DNA of 64,000 nt, taken from positions 14,176 to 78,175 of the forward strand of contig JAVJVY010000012.1 of the NCBI GenBank assembly GCA_040220895.1, written 5' to 3'. The notes below the pieces were generated by a model that was given only the letters and a program-made list of their open reading frames with translations, was not told where the DNA came from and ran no database searches. Shown one piece after another: positions 1-7,839 of the stretch (the first letter of the stretch is position 1; the number at the start of each line of letters is the position of its first letter). The DNA comes from UBA11591 sp040220895. GTDB taxonomy: Bacteria > Bacteroidota > Bacteroidia > Flavobacteriales_E > Vicingaceae. Both the position numbers and the translations under genes were made by a program.

Positions 1-827
1 TTGTTATCAAAAATATTTTCTTCGATATCTGCATCATAGATCTCTTTCAACAGCAGACCGTATGAGGCACCGCCCCAATTGTTGCGAAAGGTATTTCGAA
101 TCATGCGAATCCTCTTTGAGAACATAACGGCCACTCCTGCCCCGTTCCTTTCAAAAGTGTTTTCAGTGTAAAGGTCATCGTTCGAGAACATAAAATGCAA
201 GCCATATCGCACGTTATCCCTGCTGTAGTTGTGCTCGATAATAGCAGAGTCAGCAAATTCAAGGTAAATGCCGTCTCTTACTCCCCGAATATCATTCTCA
301 CTGATCTCTATACCGTGAGAATACCACAGGTGAATACCATTTCCTGAATTGTATTCTTCGGTCGCTTGCCCGTGAATGCGGTTGTGATGAATTCGACCCC
401 AATTAGATTTTTCAAGATAGATGCCAAAAAAGAGACGTTCCAAATGAACATTTCGTATTTCGAAATTCCGACTTTTTACAACTCTGATGGCCGCATAATC
501 AATGGTATAACTGGTTCCCACATTGATAATGTGAAGGCCATCTATGGTCACGTTATCCGATTGAATGGTGATTATTTCTCCCCGGTTTTCTCCATCAATG
601 GTGGGGTAATCGATGCCGATGATGGTAAGTGGATGAAGGACCTTCAAATCAAATTCCCGATAAGTTCCATGTTGAATAACAAGGGTGTCGAAGTCACTCG
701 AGGCCAAGAGACCGGCCTGAACAGAAGCAAGCTTGCAGGAGGGGCATACCTCTATAGTTTTCGCCATGGACTCAGCCCAAATAAAAATCGCGCAAACTAT
801 AGTAAGCAAGATGCAAGAGATCTTCAA
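1..827 (-). CDS. nosD: NosD, periplasmic nitrous-oxide reductase maturation protein (partial, continues past the left edge)
   Basis: Translating the minus strand gives a right-handed beta-helix protein with repeating turns such as GNGIHLWYSHGIEISEN and DGIYLE, spaced as in the NosD/CASH family. NosD works with the NosFY transporter in assembling the copper-sulfur centre of NosZ in the periplasm. The N-terminus best fits a TTG start at 827, which gives a signal peptide beginning MKISCILLTIVCAIF; the first ATG, at 767, would remove it, and a TGA lies just upstream of the TTG. The gene follows the NosL-fusion gene by 64 nt on the same strand, so it is the fifth visible gene of the nos operon. 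The reading frame stays open to base 1; nosF and nosY are expected beyond it. The family assignment is secure, the exact start less so. Confidence 0.88.
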   Translation of the reverse strand, partial: MKISCILLTIVCAIFIWAESMAKTIEVCPSCKLASVQAGLLASSDFDTLVIQHGTYREFDLKVLHPLTIIGIDYPTIDGENRGEIITIQSDNVTIDGLHIINVGTSYTIDYAAIRVVKSRNFEIRNVHLERLFFGIYLEKSNWGRIHHNRIHGQATEEYNSGNGIHLWYSHGIEISENDIRGVRDGIYLEFADSAIIEHNYSRDNVRYGLHFMFSNDDLYTENTFERNGAGVAVMFSKRIRMIRNTFRNNWGGASYGLLLKEIYDADIEENIFDN

Positions 828-891
828 AGGTCAGGTTTTGTATGTGTGGTAAATGACTTCTGAATCTGTTTAGTTAACGAGGAATAACCGT

Positions 892-1932
892 TCAGTTGAA
901 TCGTTCTCGTAATTCTTCCCAATTCAATAGTTCACCATGGTAATCTTTCATTGCCTCATCAGCACTGGCCTTGTCAGGAAGGGCCGTTAGGTTCGCTCCC
1001 ATGGGACTCGGAAGGTCAGGACTGATTAAAAAAAATGCTTCTGTTGCATCAATCAACTCTTCAGGTTCCCCATAGTGGTTGGTCAGGTATGTAGACTCAT
1101 CGCCAAATGATTTTTCCATTGCAAAATTGACCATGCATTCCACCGCATCAAATGTATAGACCTTTCCTTTGTTCGAAATGATTTCAGCACCGTGTATCCT
1201 ATCCACCACAGTCATTCTGCAAAAATCACAACTTACTTCACCATAGTTTATTGGACGCACTTCACTTTTGCAAGATAAGAGAAATGAGGAAGTCACGATG
1301 AGGGCCAAGGTGGCAATCTTCGATGGGACATTATTTGTCATTCGGCTTACAAGATATGCAACGAATGTTAAAAAAGTTCCTCCAAACATTAGTATCGCAC
1401 CCAACCTGGGATAGGAATACGCATCAAAATTCAATAGTTTTTTATGGCCGAGTAAGGGTGGCTTGTAAGACATGGGTGAACCATCGGGATTCTGCAATTT
1501 TAATATGGCATGCGGATCCAGATTCGTTCCGTAATCAATCATCCACAAATTGAAATCATAGATGCCCAGTGCACTTAATACCGTCATCAAAACGAACCAA
1601 ATGAGGAAATAGTAGCCTTTCAATTTACCTCTGTAAGCCAAAATACCGATCAAGAGGCCCAGCAAGGTCATGACTGCATTTACCATTGGAAAAACCCGAA
1701 ACTCCCACATGTCTTCTGGTTTTGGCAGTGTTTTCATGCCAATGTAATGGTTAAGGCCATCGATGTTTTGAATGTCAAATTCATTTTGCCCCTGAATACC
1801 TGTGATGAATATATTCATACCCAGTGGGTCAGGGTATTGAGGAGCCCCCAACTCTATATTCCAAAGTGGAAATACAAAAGCCCCCAATAACAGTAAGGAG
1901 CCTATGATCATTATGACACTCGCCCTTTTCAT
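892..1932 (-). CDS. nosL: Polytopic membrane protein fused to a NosL copper-chaperone domain
   Basis: The 346-residue product has two parts. Residues 1-195 hold about four hydrophobic segments (near 6-24, 82-100, 106-124 and 176-194) and a non-membrane stretch at 25-80. Residues 198-346 look like a complete NosL: an internal Met198, a lipoprotein-like segment ending FLLSC with Cys221, then the CDFCRM motif (Cys235, Cys238). NosL is a periplasmic Cu(I) lipoprotein that supplies copper to NosZ. The gene lies 78 nt after nosZ and before nosD, the expected place for nosL. The odd point is that a lipoprotein signal sits inside a longer ORF. It could be a true fusion, with the former signal acting as a membrane segment, or two proteins made through an internal start at 1341. 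I do not recognise the N-terminal half as a named family. Confidence 0.85.
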   Translation of the reverse strand: MKRASVIMIIGSLLLLGAFVFPLWNIELGAPQYPDPLGMNIFITGIQGQNEFDIQNIDGLNHYIGMKTLPKPEDMWEFRVFPMVNAVMTLLGLLIGILAYRGKLKGYYFLIWFVLMTVLSALGIYDFNLWMIDYGTNLDPHAILKLQNPDGSPMSYKPPLLGHKKLLNFDAYSYPRLGAILMFGGTFLTFVAYLVSRMTNNVPSKIATLALIVTSSFLLSCKSEVRPINYGEVSCDFCRMTVVDRIHGAEIISNKGKVYTFDAVECMVNFAMEKSFGDESTYLTNHYGEPEELIDATEAFFLISPDLPSPMGANLTALPDKASADEAMKDYHGELLNWEELRERFN

Positions 1933-2010
1933 TGATTTTAATCGTTAAAGAACAGGCCGGAATTTGTGTTCTTCCAGCCCGTTCATTGTTCAGAATTAAC
2001 CTATAACTGT

Positions 2011-3972
2011 TTATTTACCCAACGAAAAGCTGATCTCGATATCCGAGCTCGCAGGAGAGACCCGAATGTATCCTTGCATCTCCTGGTGCAATGCTGAGCA
2101 AAAATCCGTACAGTAGAACGGCCATACTCCAACCTGCTTAGGCTCCCAGAGTGTGGTTTTTGTCTGACCGGGCATCACTAAGATCTCGGACGTGTTAGCG
2201 CCAATTACAGCTATGCCATGAGGTACATCGAAATCCTGCTCATGATTGGTCACATGGATGTAGACTTTGTCTCCCACCTTCACACCTTCAATGTTGTCTG
2301 GAGTGAAATGACTTCGAATCATGGACATATAAACGTGAACCTCATTGCCTTTTCGCTCAACACGAGCTTCACCCGGTGTTTTGATCGCGTGAGGATGCTT
2401 GTTGTCATCAAGGCGATAGATCTTTTGAGAATTAGCTGCAATCAGATCTGCACGGCAACCGGCGGCATAATGTGGTTCGCCGTGAGTTGGGAAGTCACTT
2501 AACAACTCCATTTTATCACCCGAGATGTCAAACAGCTGAGCGGAGTGTTCCATTTCAGGACCTGTCGGTAAATACCTGTCCTTGGTGATCTTGTTCATAG
2601 CCACCAGGTATTTTCCATGTGGTTTTCTTGAGTTTCCACCGGGAATCATCAAGTGACCCACGGAGTAGAAGGTTGATTTTCGATCCAATACTTCCCAAGT
2701 ACCTATATTCCATTTCACTACCTCTGAAGATATAAAGAAGGTGGTGTAGGCATTTCCTTCACCATCAAATTCGGTATGAAGAGGCCCAAGACCTCCACTC
2801 TTAACCACTCCGGCCATCACATCTTCAAACTTCAAGATGGGTATGCCGTATGCATCTCCATCGAATTTTTTATTCTCAATGGCATCGATCATCTTGGTGA
2901 ACGAGTGAACAGTAATATCTGAAGACAATTTTCCGGAACCAATAATGTATTCACCACTTGGGTCTACATCACAACCATGAGGAGACTTAGGCATGGGCAT
3001 AAAGAAAATTGCACCTTCCACTTCGGTGGGCTCAACCACCACAATCTCTTTCATCATTTTCGAACTACCAGAGTGTGTAGATTCATCATATCGATTCAGG
3101 GCATAATTGGCCGGCATCTTTTTTCCACCACCACTATTTACATATTCCTCAATCTTTTTCCAGTTGACGGCGGCAACAAAATCCTTGTCATTCTGAGATG
3201 CATTCACTTCTAGCAGTGAATTAGCCTCTTCTGTATTATAGGTACTGAAGAAGTGCCATCCGTGTGAATTCCCGCGCCCAGGATGAGAAAGGTCGTAGTC
3301 AAATCCTGGCATCATGATCTGGAATTTTATATCCATGTGACCCGTTTCTTGTTCTACACTGATGAAGGTAAGGGCACCTTTGAAATTGCCTTTGTACTCA
3401 CTTATCGGCATGTCGCGCTGAGGGACGGGTACCGCAAAACGCGTACCTGCGATCACGTATTCTGTGTTTTCGGTGACAAAAGATGAACTGTGGTTACCAG
3501 CACTGTTGGGAATCTCAATGATCTCTTCTGTTTCAAAGGTCTTAAGGCTGATCCTTGCGATCCTCGGCGTATTGTTACCATTCACGAAGATCCATCGACC
3601 ATCTAATTCTCCATTTGTCTGGGATATGTCTGGATGGTGAAGGTCGTCCCACGGAACAAAACCGTGCGAGGTATTCAACATCGGTTTAGTCTCTTCAGAG
3701 TAGCCGTAACCCGATGTGGGAAATTGGCTGAATACCGGAATCTCCTTAAATAGTCTTCCTGAAGGCAGCCCATAAACCGTTAGGTTTCCGCTGTAACCAC
3801 CGGAAAGAAAGCCATAATAGGTATCCTTTTCACCCGGTGCCACATATACTTTTTCTGCAACGCTTGAGGAAAGGGCACCGCCATTTGAACCTCCATTACC
3901 TTGAGAATTGCAACCTGCTAGCGTCAAAGCCGCAATTCCTATGGCCATAAATGTAAATCTCACTTTTTTCAT
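2011..3972 (-). CDS. nosZ: Nitrous-oxide reductase, clade II, lipoprotein-type
   Basis: This 653-residue protein reduces N2O to N2 in the periplasm using electrons from cytochrome c. It begins with a Sec lipoprotein signal (LAGC, Cys21) and has no twin-arginine motif, as in clade II (atypical) NosZ. The seven-bladed propeller that carries the CuZ centre shows conserved histidine motifs DDLHHPD, PHGCDVDP, GPLHTEF, KPHGKY and GEPHYAAGC. The C-terminal cupredoxin domain carries the CuA ligands: His585, then Cys621, Cys625, His629 and Met632 in CTDFCSALHQEM. It is the third gene of the operon, 30 nt after the FAS1 gene. Nothing is missing or truncated. The residue after the lipid cysteine is not an obvious surface-export signal, so the enzyme is probably tethered facing the periplasm (inference). 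Confidence 0.97.
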   Translation of the reverse strand: MKKVRFTFMAIGIAALTLAGCNSQGNGGSNGGALSSSVAEKVYVAPGEKDTYYGFLSGGYSGNLTVYGLPSGRLFKEIPVFSQFPTSGYGYSEETKPMLNTSHGFVPWDDLHHPDISQTNGELDGRWIFVNGNNTPRIARISLKTFETEEIIEIPNSAGNHSSSFVTENTEYVIAGTRFAVPVPQRDMPISEYKGNFKGALTFISVEQETGHMDIKFQIMMPGFDYDLSHPGRGNSHGWHFFSTYNTEEANSLLEVNASQNDKDFVAAVNWKKIEEYVNSGGGKKMPANYALNRYDESTHSGSSKMMKEIVVVEPTEVEGAIFFMPMPKSPHGCDVDPSGEYIIGSGKLSSDITVHSFTKMIDAIENKKFDGDAYGIPILKFEDVMAGVVKSGGLGPLHTEFDGEGNAYTTFFISSEVVKWNIGTWEVLDRKSTFYSVGHLMIPGGNSRKPHGKYLVAMNKITKDRYLPTGPEMEHSAQLFDISGDKMELLSDFPTHGEPHYAAGCRADLIAANSQKIYRLDDNKHPHAIKTPGEARVERKGNEVHVYMSMIRSHFTPDNIEGVKVGDKVYIHVTNHEQDFDVPHGIAVIGANTSEILVMPGQTKTTLWEPKQVGVWPFYCTDFCSALHQEMQGYIRVSPASSDIEISFSLGK

Positions 3973-4002
3973 TTGTTTAATGTTTATGCTTTAAATTTTT
4001 AA

Positions 4003-4569
4003 TTATTCCGTAGGAAGAATGATGGCATCAACAACGTGTACGATGCCATTGCTACCTTTAACACTGGCCACAATTTTGGCTCCACCGATGTATACGTCCT
4101 CTCCCTTAACTTCGACCATGGCGTCCGTATCATCTGCCTGACCAAGCTTTTTAAAGTTTTTCAAGAACTCTTTATCATAATTACCCGGTGTTACATGGTG
4201 CTTCAAAATGGCTGCAAGTTGATCCAGGTTCTCTGGCTTCAGAAGATTTTCCACCGTTCCTTCAGGAAGAGCGTCAAATGCTGCATTGGTCGGAGCAAAT
4301 ACGGTCAAAGGACCTGCATTAACCAAGGCATTTTCCAATTTAGTGGCTTGAACGGCTGCAACAAGTGTGCTGTGATCTGCCGAGCCTATAGCAATTTGAA
4401 GAATATTAGGGTCTGAGACCTCATCTTCCACAAAGGCCTGTCCAGCTTCATGGTAAGAAACTTCACCACTTGATTCAGAAGTGTTGGTTGTTCCTTCATT
4501 TCCGGCATTCTGACAAGCCAAGAAGCTCAAAGAGAGCGCCGAAATGAATATGTATTTTAAATTTTTCAT
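4003..4569 (-). CDS. FAS1 (fasciclin) domain lipoprotein in the nos operon
   Basis: The 188-residue product starts with a lipoprotein signal ending SFLAC (Cys19) followed by one FAS1 domain at about residues 50-188. Typical FAS1 segments are visible: LVAAVQATKLENAL, GPLTVFAPTNAAFDALP, HHVTPGNYD, and a C-terminal NGIVHVVDAIILP. FAS1 domains usually mediate protein or surface binding and are not enzymes. The gene sits 18 nt after the cytochrome c gene and 30 nt before nosZ, so it is co-transcribed with both. That position suggests a role in NosZ assembly, or in holding NosZ next to its electron donor, but nothing in the sequence shows which. The family call is firm; the role is inference. Confidence 0.9.
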   Translation of the reverse strand: MKNLKYIFISALSLSFLACQNAGNEGTTNTSESSGEVSYHEAGQAFVEDEVSDPNILQIAIGSADHSTLVAAVQATKLENALVNAGPLTVFAPTNAAFDALPEGTVENLLKPENLDQLAAILKHHVTPGNYDKEFLKNFKKLGQADDTDAMVEVKGEDVYIGGAKIVASVKGSNGIVHVVDAIILPTE

Positions 4570-4587
4570 GTATAATGGTTTTAAAAG

Positions 4588-5085
4588 TTAAAGGGTTCTG
4601 AAATATTCAAGAATGGAACGAGCCTGTTCCACGGTCATGTTTTGGTTGGCCATGGCAGCTCCGTTGAATTCTACTAATAAATCTTTTGCGCACCTGTCTT
4701 CAGATACCATAAGCTGGGGGTCCAGGATCATATTCATAATCCATTCAGGTGAGCGTCTTTGTAAAATACCTTTTGGGGAAGGGCCGATGAATCGCTCTTC
4801 AATTTTGTGACATGCCGTGCAATTTGTTTTAAAGAGCTCTGCGCCGGCAAGTGCCATTGTCTGATCAATTTCTTCGGGTAAAGAAAGGTCTTGGATCTGT
4901 CCAACACCCTTGTCATTTAATGTTATTCGCTTAGAGGCAGGAACATCGGATTGATTATCCTCCTTTTCAAACATCGATTTAACTTCCCCTGTTGCTTGTT
5001 CAGGTGAAGTACCATCCCCGCCACCGCAGGCAATGAAGAAAACCAGACATATTGAAAGGCTGGTGTTTAGAATCTTTTTTTTCAT
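4588..5085 (-). CDS. Lipid-anchored monoheme c-type cytochrome, likely electron donor to NosZ
   Basis: The 165-residue product has a lipoprotein signal (FIAC, Cys20), a variable linker to about residue 70, and one cytochrome c domain at about 75-165. The heme motif is CTACH (Cys89, Cys92, His93); Met135 or Met140 in NGAAMANQNM is the likely distal ligand. It is the first gene of the nos operon, after a 132-nt regulatory gap downstream of the Rrf2 gene. Clade II nos clusters often carry such a cytochrome, which is expected to pass electrons from the respiratory chain to CuA of NosZ. The N-terminal lipid would tether it to a membrane in the periplasm. Heme binding is clear; the partner is inferred from operon position. 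Confidence 0.9.
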   Translation of the reverse strand: MKKKILNTSLSICLVFFIACGGGDGTSPEQATGEVKSMFEKEDNQSDVPASKRITLNDKGVGQIQDLSLPEEIDQTMALAGAELFKTNCTACHKIEERFIGPSPKGILQRRSPEWIMNMILDPQLMVSEDRCAKDLLVEFNGAAMANQNMTVEQARSILEYFRTL

Positions 5086-5125
5086 TTTTTATAGGTTGAA
5101 TTCTGCTATTGGTAAATTAATGTCA

Positions 5126-5133
5126 CAAACCTA
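5126..5133 (-). promoter_or_regulatory. Candidate -7 element of the nos operon promoter
   Basis: On the minus strand these bases read TAGGTTTG, a full match to the Bacteroidota -7 element TAnnTTTG. They lie about 40 nt upstream of the cytochrome c start. No TTG is seen at the matching -33 spacing, as expected of a promoter that needs an activator. Confidence 0.45.
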
Positions 5134-5144
5134 TAACATGGTGC

Positions 5145-5154
5145 ACAGGCCTGT
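5145..5154. promoter_or_regulatory. 10-bp palindrome upstream of the nos -7 element
   Basis: ACAGGCCTGT is a perfect palindrome 12 nt upstream of the candidate -7 element, about where the -33 element would be. The related 8-mers CCTATAAC (5130) and CCTGTAAC (5150) are spaced 20 nt apart around it. It could be a second regulator site; no known regulator motif was recognised. Confidence 0.3.
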
Positions 5155-5194
5155 AACTGCATAGAGCAGGTGAATATATGATATATATCAGATT

Positions 5195-5214
5195 TTCGGA
5201 TAAATTTATCCTTT
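5195..5214. promoter_or_regulatory. Candidate Rrf2-type operator, copy 1 (nos promoter side)
   Basis: GGATAAATTTATCC at 5198-5211 is a perfect 14-bp palindrome between the rrf2 stop and the nos operon start. It shares the arrangement TTCGGAT-N3-TTT-N-TCC, including the GGA-N8-TCC core, with the inverted repeat at 5688-5707 upstream of rrf2 itself. Two matching dyads flanking one regulator gene are the usual sign of autoregulation plus control of the neighbouring operon. Confidence 0.5.
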
Positions 5215-5217
5215 AAT

Positions 5218-5649
5218 TTATTTCAGAAATGTGAGCCCGCTATCGAGACCTGACATCAAAGCTGCAAATGATGTATTCTCGAGCATGGTTTTAAGGGAAG
5301 ACCGAATTATACCGAACTGTTCATGAACAGGACAGGGTGACTTTTCACTGCATTCTTCCAGTCCAAGTGCACACCCATGAAAGATTTTATCCCCATCAAT
5401 GGCCACAACCACGTCAATCAGCTTAATTCCAGGTAATTCATTTAACTCAATATAGAAACCTCCATTTGGGCCTTTTCGAGAATGAATGATGTTTGCTTTC
5501 ACCAATTGCTGCAGGATCTTGGCCGTGAACGCTTCCGGGGAATTGATGGCCTTGGCAATCTCTTGTAATCGCACCTTGCCTGGTGACTCGGAGCGTTGCG
5601 CCACAAAAAGACTTGCCTTAATGCCGTATTCACAGGCTTTGCTAAACAC
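5218..5649 (-). CDS. Rrf2-family transcriptional regulator with a probable Fe-S cluster
   Basis: The 143-residue protein has the Rrf2 winged-helix domain (residues 1-75; the GPNGGFYI wing is typical). Three cysteines, Cys93, Cys100 and Cys106 (C-x6-C-x5-C), sit where IscR and NsrR bind an iron-sulfur cluster. Members of the family sense nitric oxide, redox state or cluster supply, which suits control of N2O respiration. The gene is the last upstream neighbour of the nos operon on the same strand, separated by 132 nt containing one copy of a shared dyad. A second copy lies 38 nt upstream of this gene. I infer that it regulates both itself and nos. It could equally be called NsrR-like; the exact subfamily is not settled from sequence alone. 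Confidence 0.88.
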   Translation of the reverse strand: MFSKACEYGIKASLFVAQRSESPGKVRLQEIAKAINSPEAFTAKILQQLVKANIIHSRKGPNGGFYIELNELPGIKLIDVVVAIDGDKIFHGCALGLEECSEKSPCPVHEQFGIIRSSLKTMLENTSFAALMSGLDSGLTFLK

Positions 5650-5687
5650 AATAACTGATTTTAAGGCTCGAAGTTAAGGTTTATATC

Positions 5688-5707
5688 TTCGGATTGCTTT
5701 GTCCGAA
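5688..5707. promoter_or_regulatory. Candidate Rrf2-type operator, copy 2 (upstream of rrf2)
   Basis: TTCGGA-N8-TCCGAA is a perfect 6-bp inverted repeat 38-58 nt upstream of the rrf2 start. Thirteen of its 20 positions match the dyad at 5195-5214 when the two centres are aligned. Confidence 0.45.
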
Positions 5708-5755
5708 TTTAATCGAATCCACTTTTAATCCATTTAATTTATAATTCAAGACTCA

Positions 5756-7777
5756 TCAATCAGAAATCATTTTCTCGAGGCTTTCTTCTCCAATAATGGG
5801 CACACCTAGTTTTTCTGCTTTTTCCAGCTTCGCAGGGCCCATGTTCTGACCTGCCACAACATAAGTTGTCTTTGCGGAAATAGACGAGGCATTCTTACCC
5901 CCGTTGTCTTCAATCATAGCCTTGATTTCATCACGACTGTACTTGCTGAACACCCCTGAAACTACAAAGGTCTTGCCTACCAATTTTTCACTTCCACCTT
6001 TCTTTTCTTCCTTCTCGAATTGCAATCCCTTGGCTTTGAGGCGTTCAATGACTTTGCAATTACGAACTTCTGTGAAAAAAGTAATGACACTTTCTGCAAT
6101 CCTGTCACCGATTTCATCTACTGCCACCAGTGACTCAAAGTCTGCCTTTGCAATGGCGTCGATATTCTTAAAAGACCGCGCCAGTTTCTTTGCCACCGTC
6201 TCACCTACATATCGAATGCCTAAGGCAAATAACACTCGCTCGAATGGAATGGCCTTTGAAGCTTCAACTCCTGCTAGTAAGTTTTCGGCACTCTTTTGAG
6301 CCATGCGCTCAAGGGGAAGTAATTGTTCCATGGTTAAGTCATAAATGTCAGCCATATTGGCGATGAGCCCTTCGTCGTACAACTGCTCAATGGTTTCCTC
6401 GCCAAGCCCATCTATGTCCATGGCCTTGCGCGCGATAAAATGGACCATCCGACCCTTGATCTGAGGCGGGCAACCCCATTCATTGGGACAGAAATGCTGG
6501 GCTTCTCCTTCATTTCTCAGAAGTTCCGTGCCACACTCGGGGCATTCGGTTATAAATTCAACTGATCGGGCATTTGCCTTCCGGTCTTCTAATGCCACGC
6601 CAATGATTTTAGGAATGATCTCACCACCTTTTTCTACAAATACGGAATCCCCCAAATAAAGACCAAGCTTGGCTATTTGATCCGCATTGTGCAGGGACGC
6701 CCGCTTCACCGTAGTTCCCGCGAGCAAGACCGGCTCCAAATTTGCTACAGGCGTTATGGCCCCTGTTCGCCCTACTTGAAAGGCCACTGAATTCAGAATT
6801 GTAATTGCACGCTCGGCTTTGAATTTATATGCAATGGCCCAGCGGGGAGATTTCGAGGTAAATCCCAATTCAAGCTGATCGTCAAGGTTATCTACTTTGA
6901 CCACAACCCCATCGACATCAAAATTCAGATTCTTGCGCTCCTTGTCCCAATAATCGATGAATTCAAAAATTTCCTCAGGTTCACTGCACCTTTTGATGTA
7001 ATTATTTTCAGGTTGTGGAACCTTCAACCCCCATTCCCCCGCTTTGAGCACATTTTCAAAATGAGACCGACCGGGTAATTGATCGCTCAATAAAAAGTAC
7101 AGGTACGAATCGAGCTTTCTCGATGCCACGATGGCAGAATCTTGCATTTTTAAGGTGCCGCTTGCAGCATTCCGGGGATTGGCCAGTTTGGCTTCTCCCA
7201 GAGCCTCGCGCTCGGCATTCACTTTTTCAAAATCTTTATGCGGCCAGAATATTTCGCCCCTGACCTCCAGTTCGTCAGGGTAATCTTTCCCTTTAAGTTT
7301 TAAGGGAATGCTGCCAATGGTGCGCACATTTGTAGAGATGTCGTCGCCTTTCACTCCATCACCACGGGTTACTGCCCGCTTGAACAAACCCTGCTCATAG
7401 CTTATACCTATCGCCACGCCGTCATATTTTAATTCGCAGACATAGGTGGCTTTTTTACCCAAGCCCTTTTGCACGCGCTGATCAAATTCCAATAGTTCTT
7501 CGCGGCTATATGAATTGCTTAGTGAAAGCATGGGGTACTTGTGAATCACGGTTTCAAACTCTTTGGTGACACCTCCGCCCACCCGCTTTGTGGGAGAATT
7601 AATGTCGACCAGGTTTGGGAATTTGCTTTCGAGCTCAATTAGTTCCTCGAGCAGCATATCAAAATCGTAATCGCTGATCTCGGGATCGGATAGATTGTAA
7701 TATCGGTCATTGTGATGATCGATCTCCACGATGAGCTCGGTAATGCGTTTTTTGGCTTGTTCTTTGGTCATTTCCAT
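5756..7777 (-). CDS. ligA: NAD+-dependent DNA ligase
   Basis: The 673-residue protein seals nicks during replication and repair. All LigA domains appear in order: the N-terminal Ia domain with the NAD-binding region (HHNDRYYNLSDP, residues 21-32), the adenylation domain with the KYDG motif and catalytic Lys117, the OB fold, a four-cysteine zinc finger (CPECG ... CPNEWGC), helix-hairpin-helix repeats, and a C-terminal BRCT domain from about residue 595 (LVGKTFVVSGVFSKYSRDE). Length is normal for the family. Either Met1 or Met3 could be the start. It is transcribed away from galE, with a 62-nt gap between the two starts. Confidence 0.97.
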   Translation of the reverse strand: MEMTKEQAKKRITELIVEIDHHNDRYYNLSDPEISDYDFDMLLEELIELESKFPNLVDINSPTKRVGGGVTKEFETVIHKYPMLSLSNSYSREELLEFDQRVQKGLGKKATYVCELKYDGVAIGISYEQGLFKRAVTRGDGVKGDDISTNVRTIGSIPLKLKGKDYPDELEVRGEIFWPHKDFEKVNAEREALGEAKLANPRNAASGTLKMQDSAIVASRKLDSYLYFLLSDQLPGRSHFENVLKAGEWGLKVPQPENNYIKRCSEPEEIFEFIDYWDKERKNLNFDVDGVVVKVDNLDDQLELGFTSKSPRWAIAYKFKAERAITILNSVAFQVGRTGAITPVANLEPVLLAGTTVKRASLHNADQIAKLGLYLGDSVFVEKGGEIIPKIIGVALEDRKANARSVEFITECPECGTELLRNEGEAQHFCPNEWGCPPQIKGRMVHFIARKAMDIDGLGEETIEQLYDEGLIANMADIYDLTMEQLLPLERMAQKSAENLLAGVEASKAIPFERVLFALGIRYVGETVAKKLARSFKNIDAIAKADFESLVAVDEIGDRIAESVITFFTEVRNCKVIERLKAKGLQFEKEEKKGGSEKLVGKTFVVSGVFSKYSRDEIKAMIEDNGGKNASSISAKTTYVVAGQNMGPAKLEKAEKLGVPIIGEESLEKMISD

Positions 7778-7801
7778 TCAGGGTTAAAAATAATGGAAGT
7801 A

Positions 7802-7834
7802 TTGTACATTAATCTCCCTCTTGGTCTATTTTTG
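7802..7834 (+). promoter_or_regulatory. Candidate galE promoter
   Basis: TTG at 7802-7804 and TATTTTTG at 7827-7834 fit the Bacteroidota -33/-7 pattern with 22-nt spacing. Transcription would begin a few bases before the ATG at 7840, which excludes the in-frame GTG at 7834 as the start. Confidence 0.45.
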
Positions 7835-7839
7835 TGCCA

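Noticed and set aside
366..863. 165-codon plus-strand ORF
   Set aside because: It is antisense to nosD, whose beta-helix repeats are clear on the minus strand; the plus translation shows no family.
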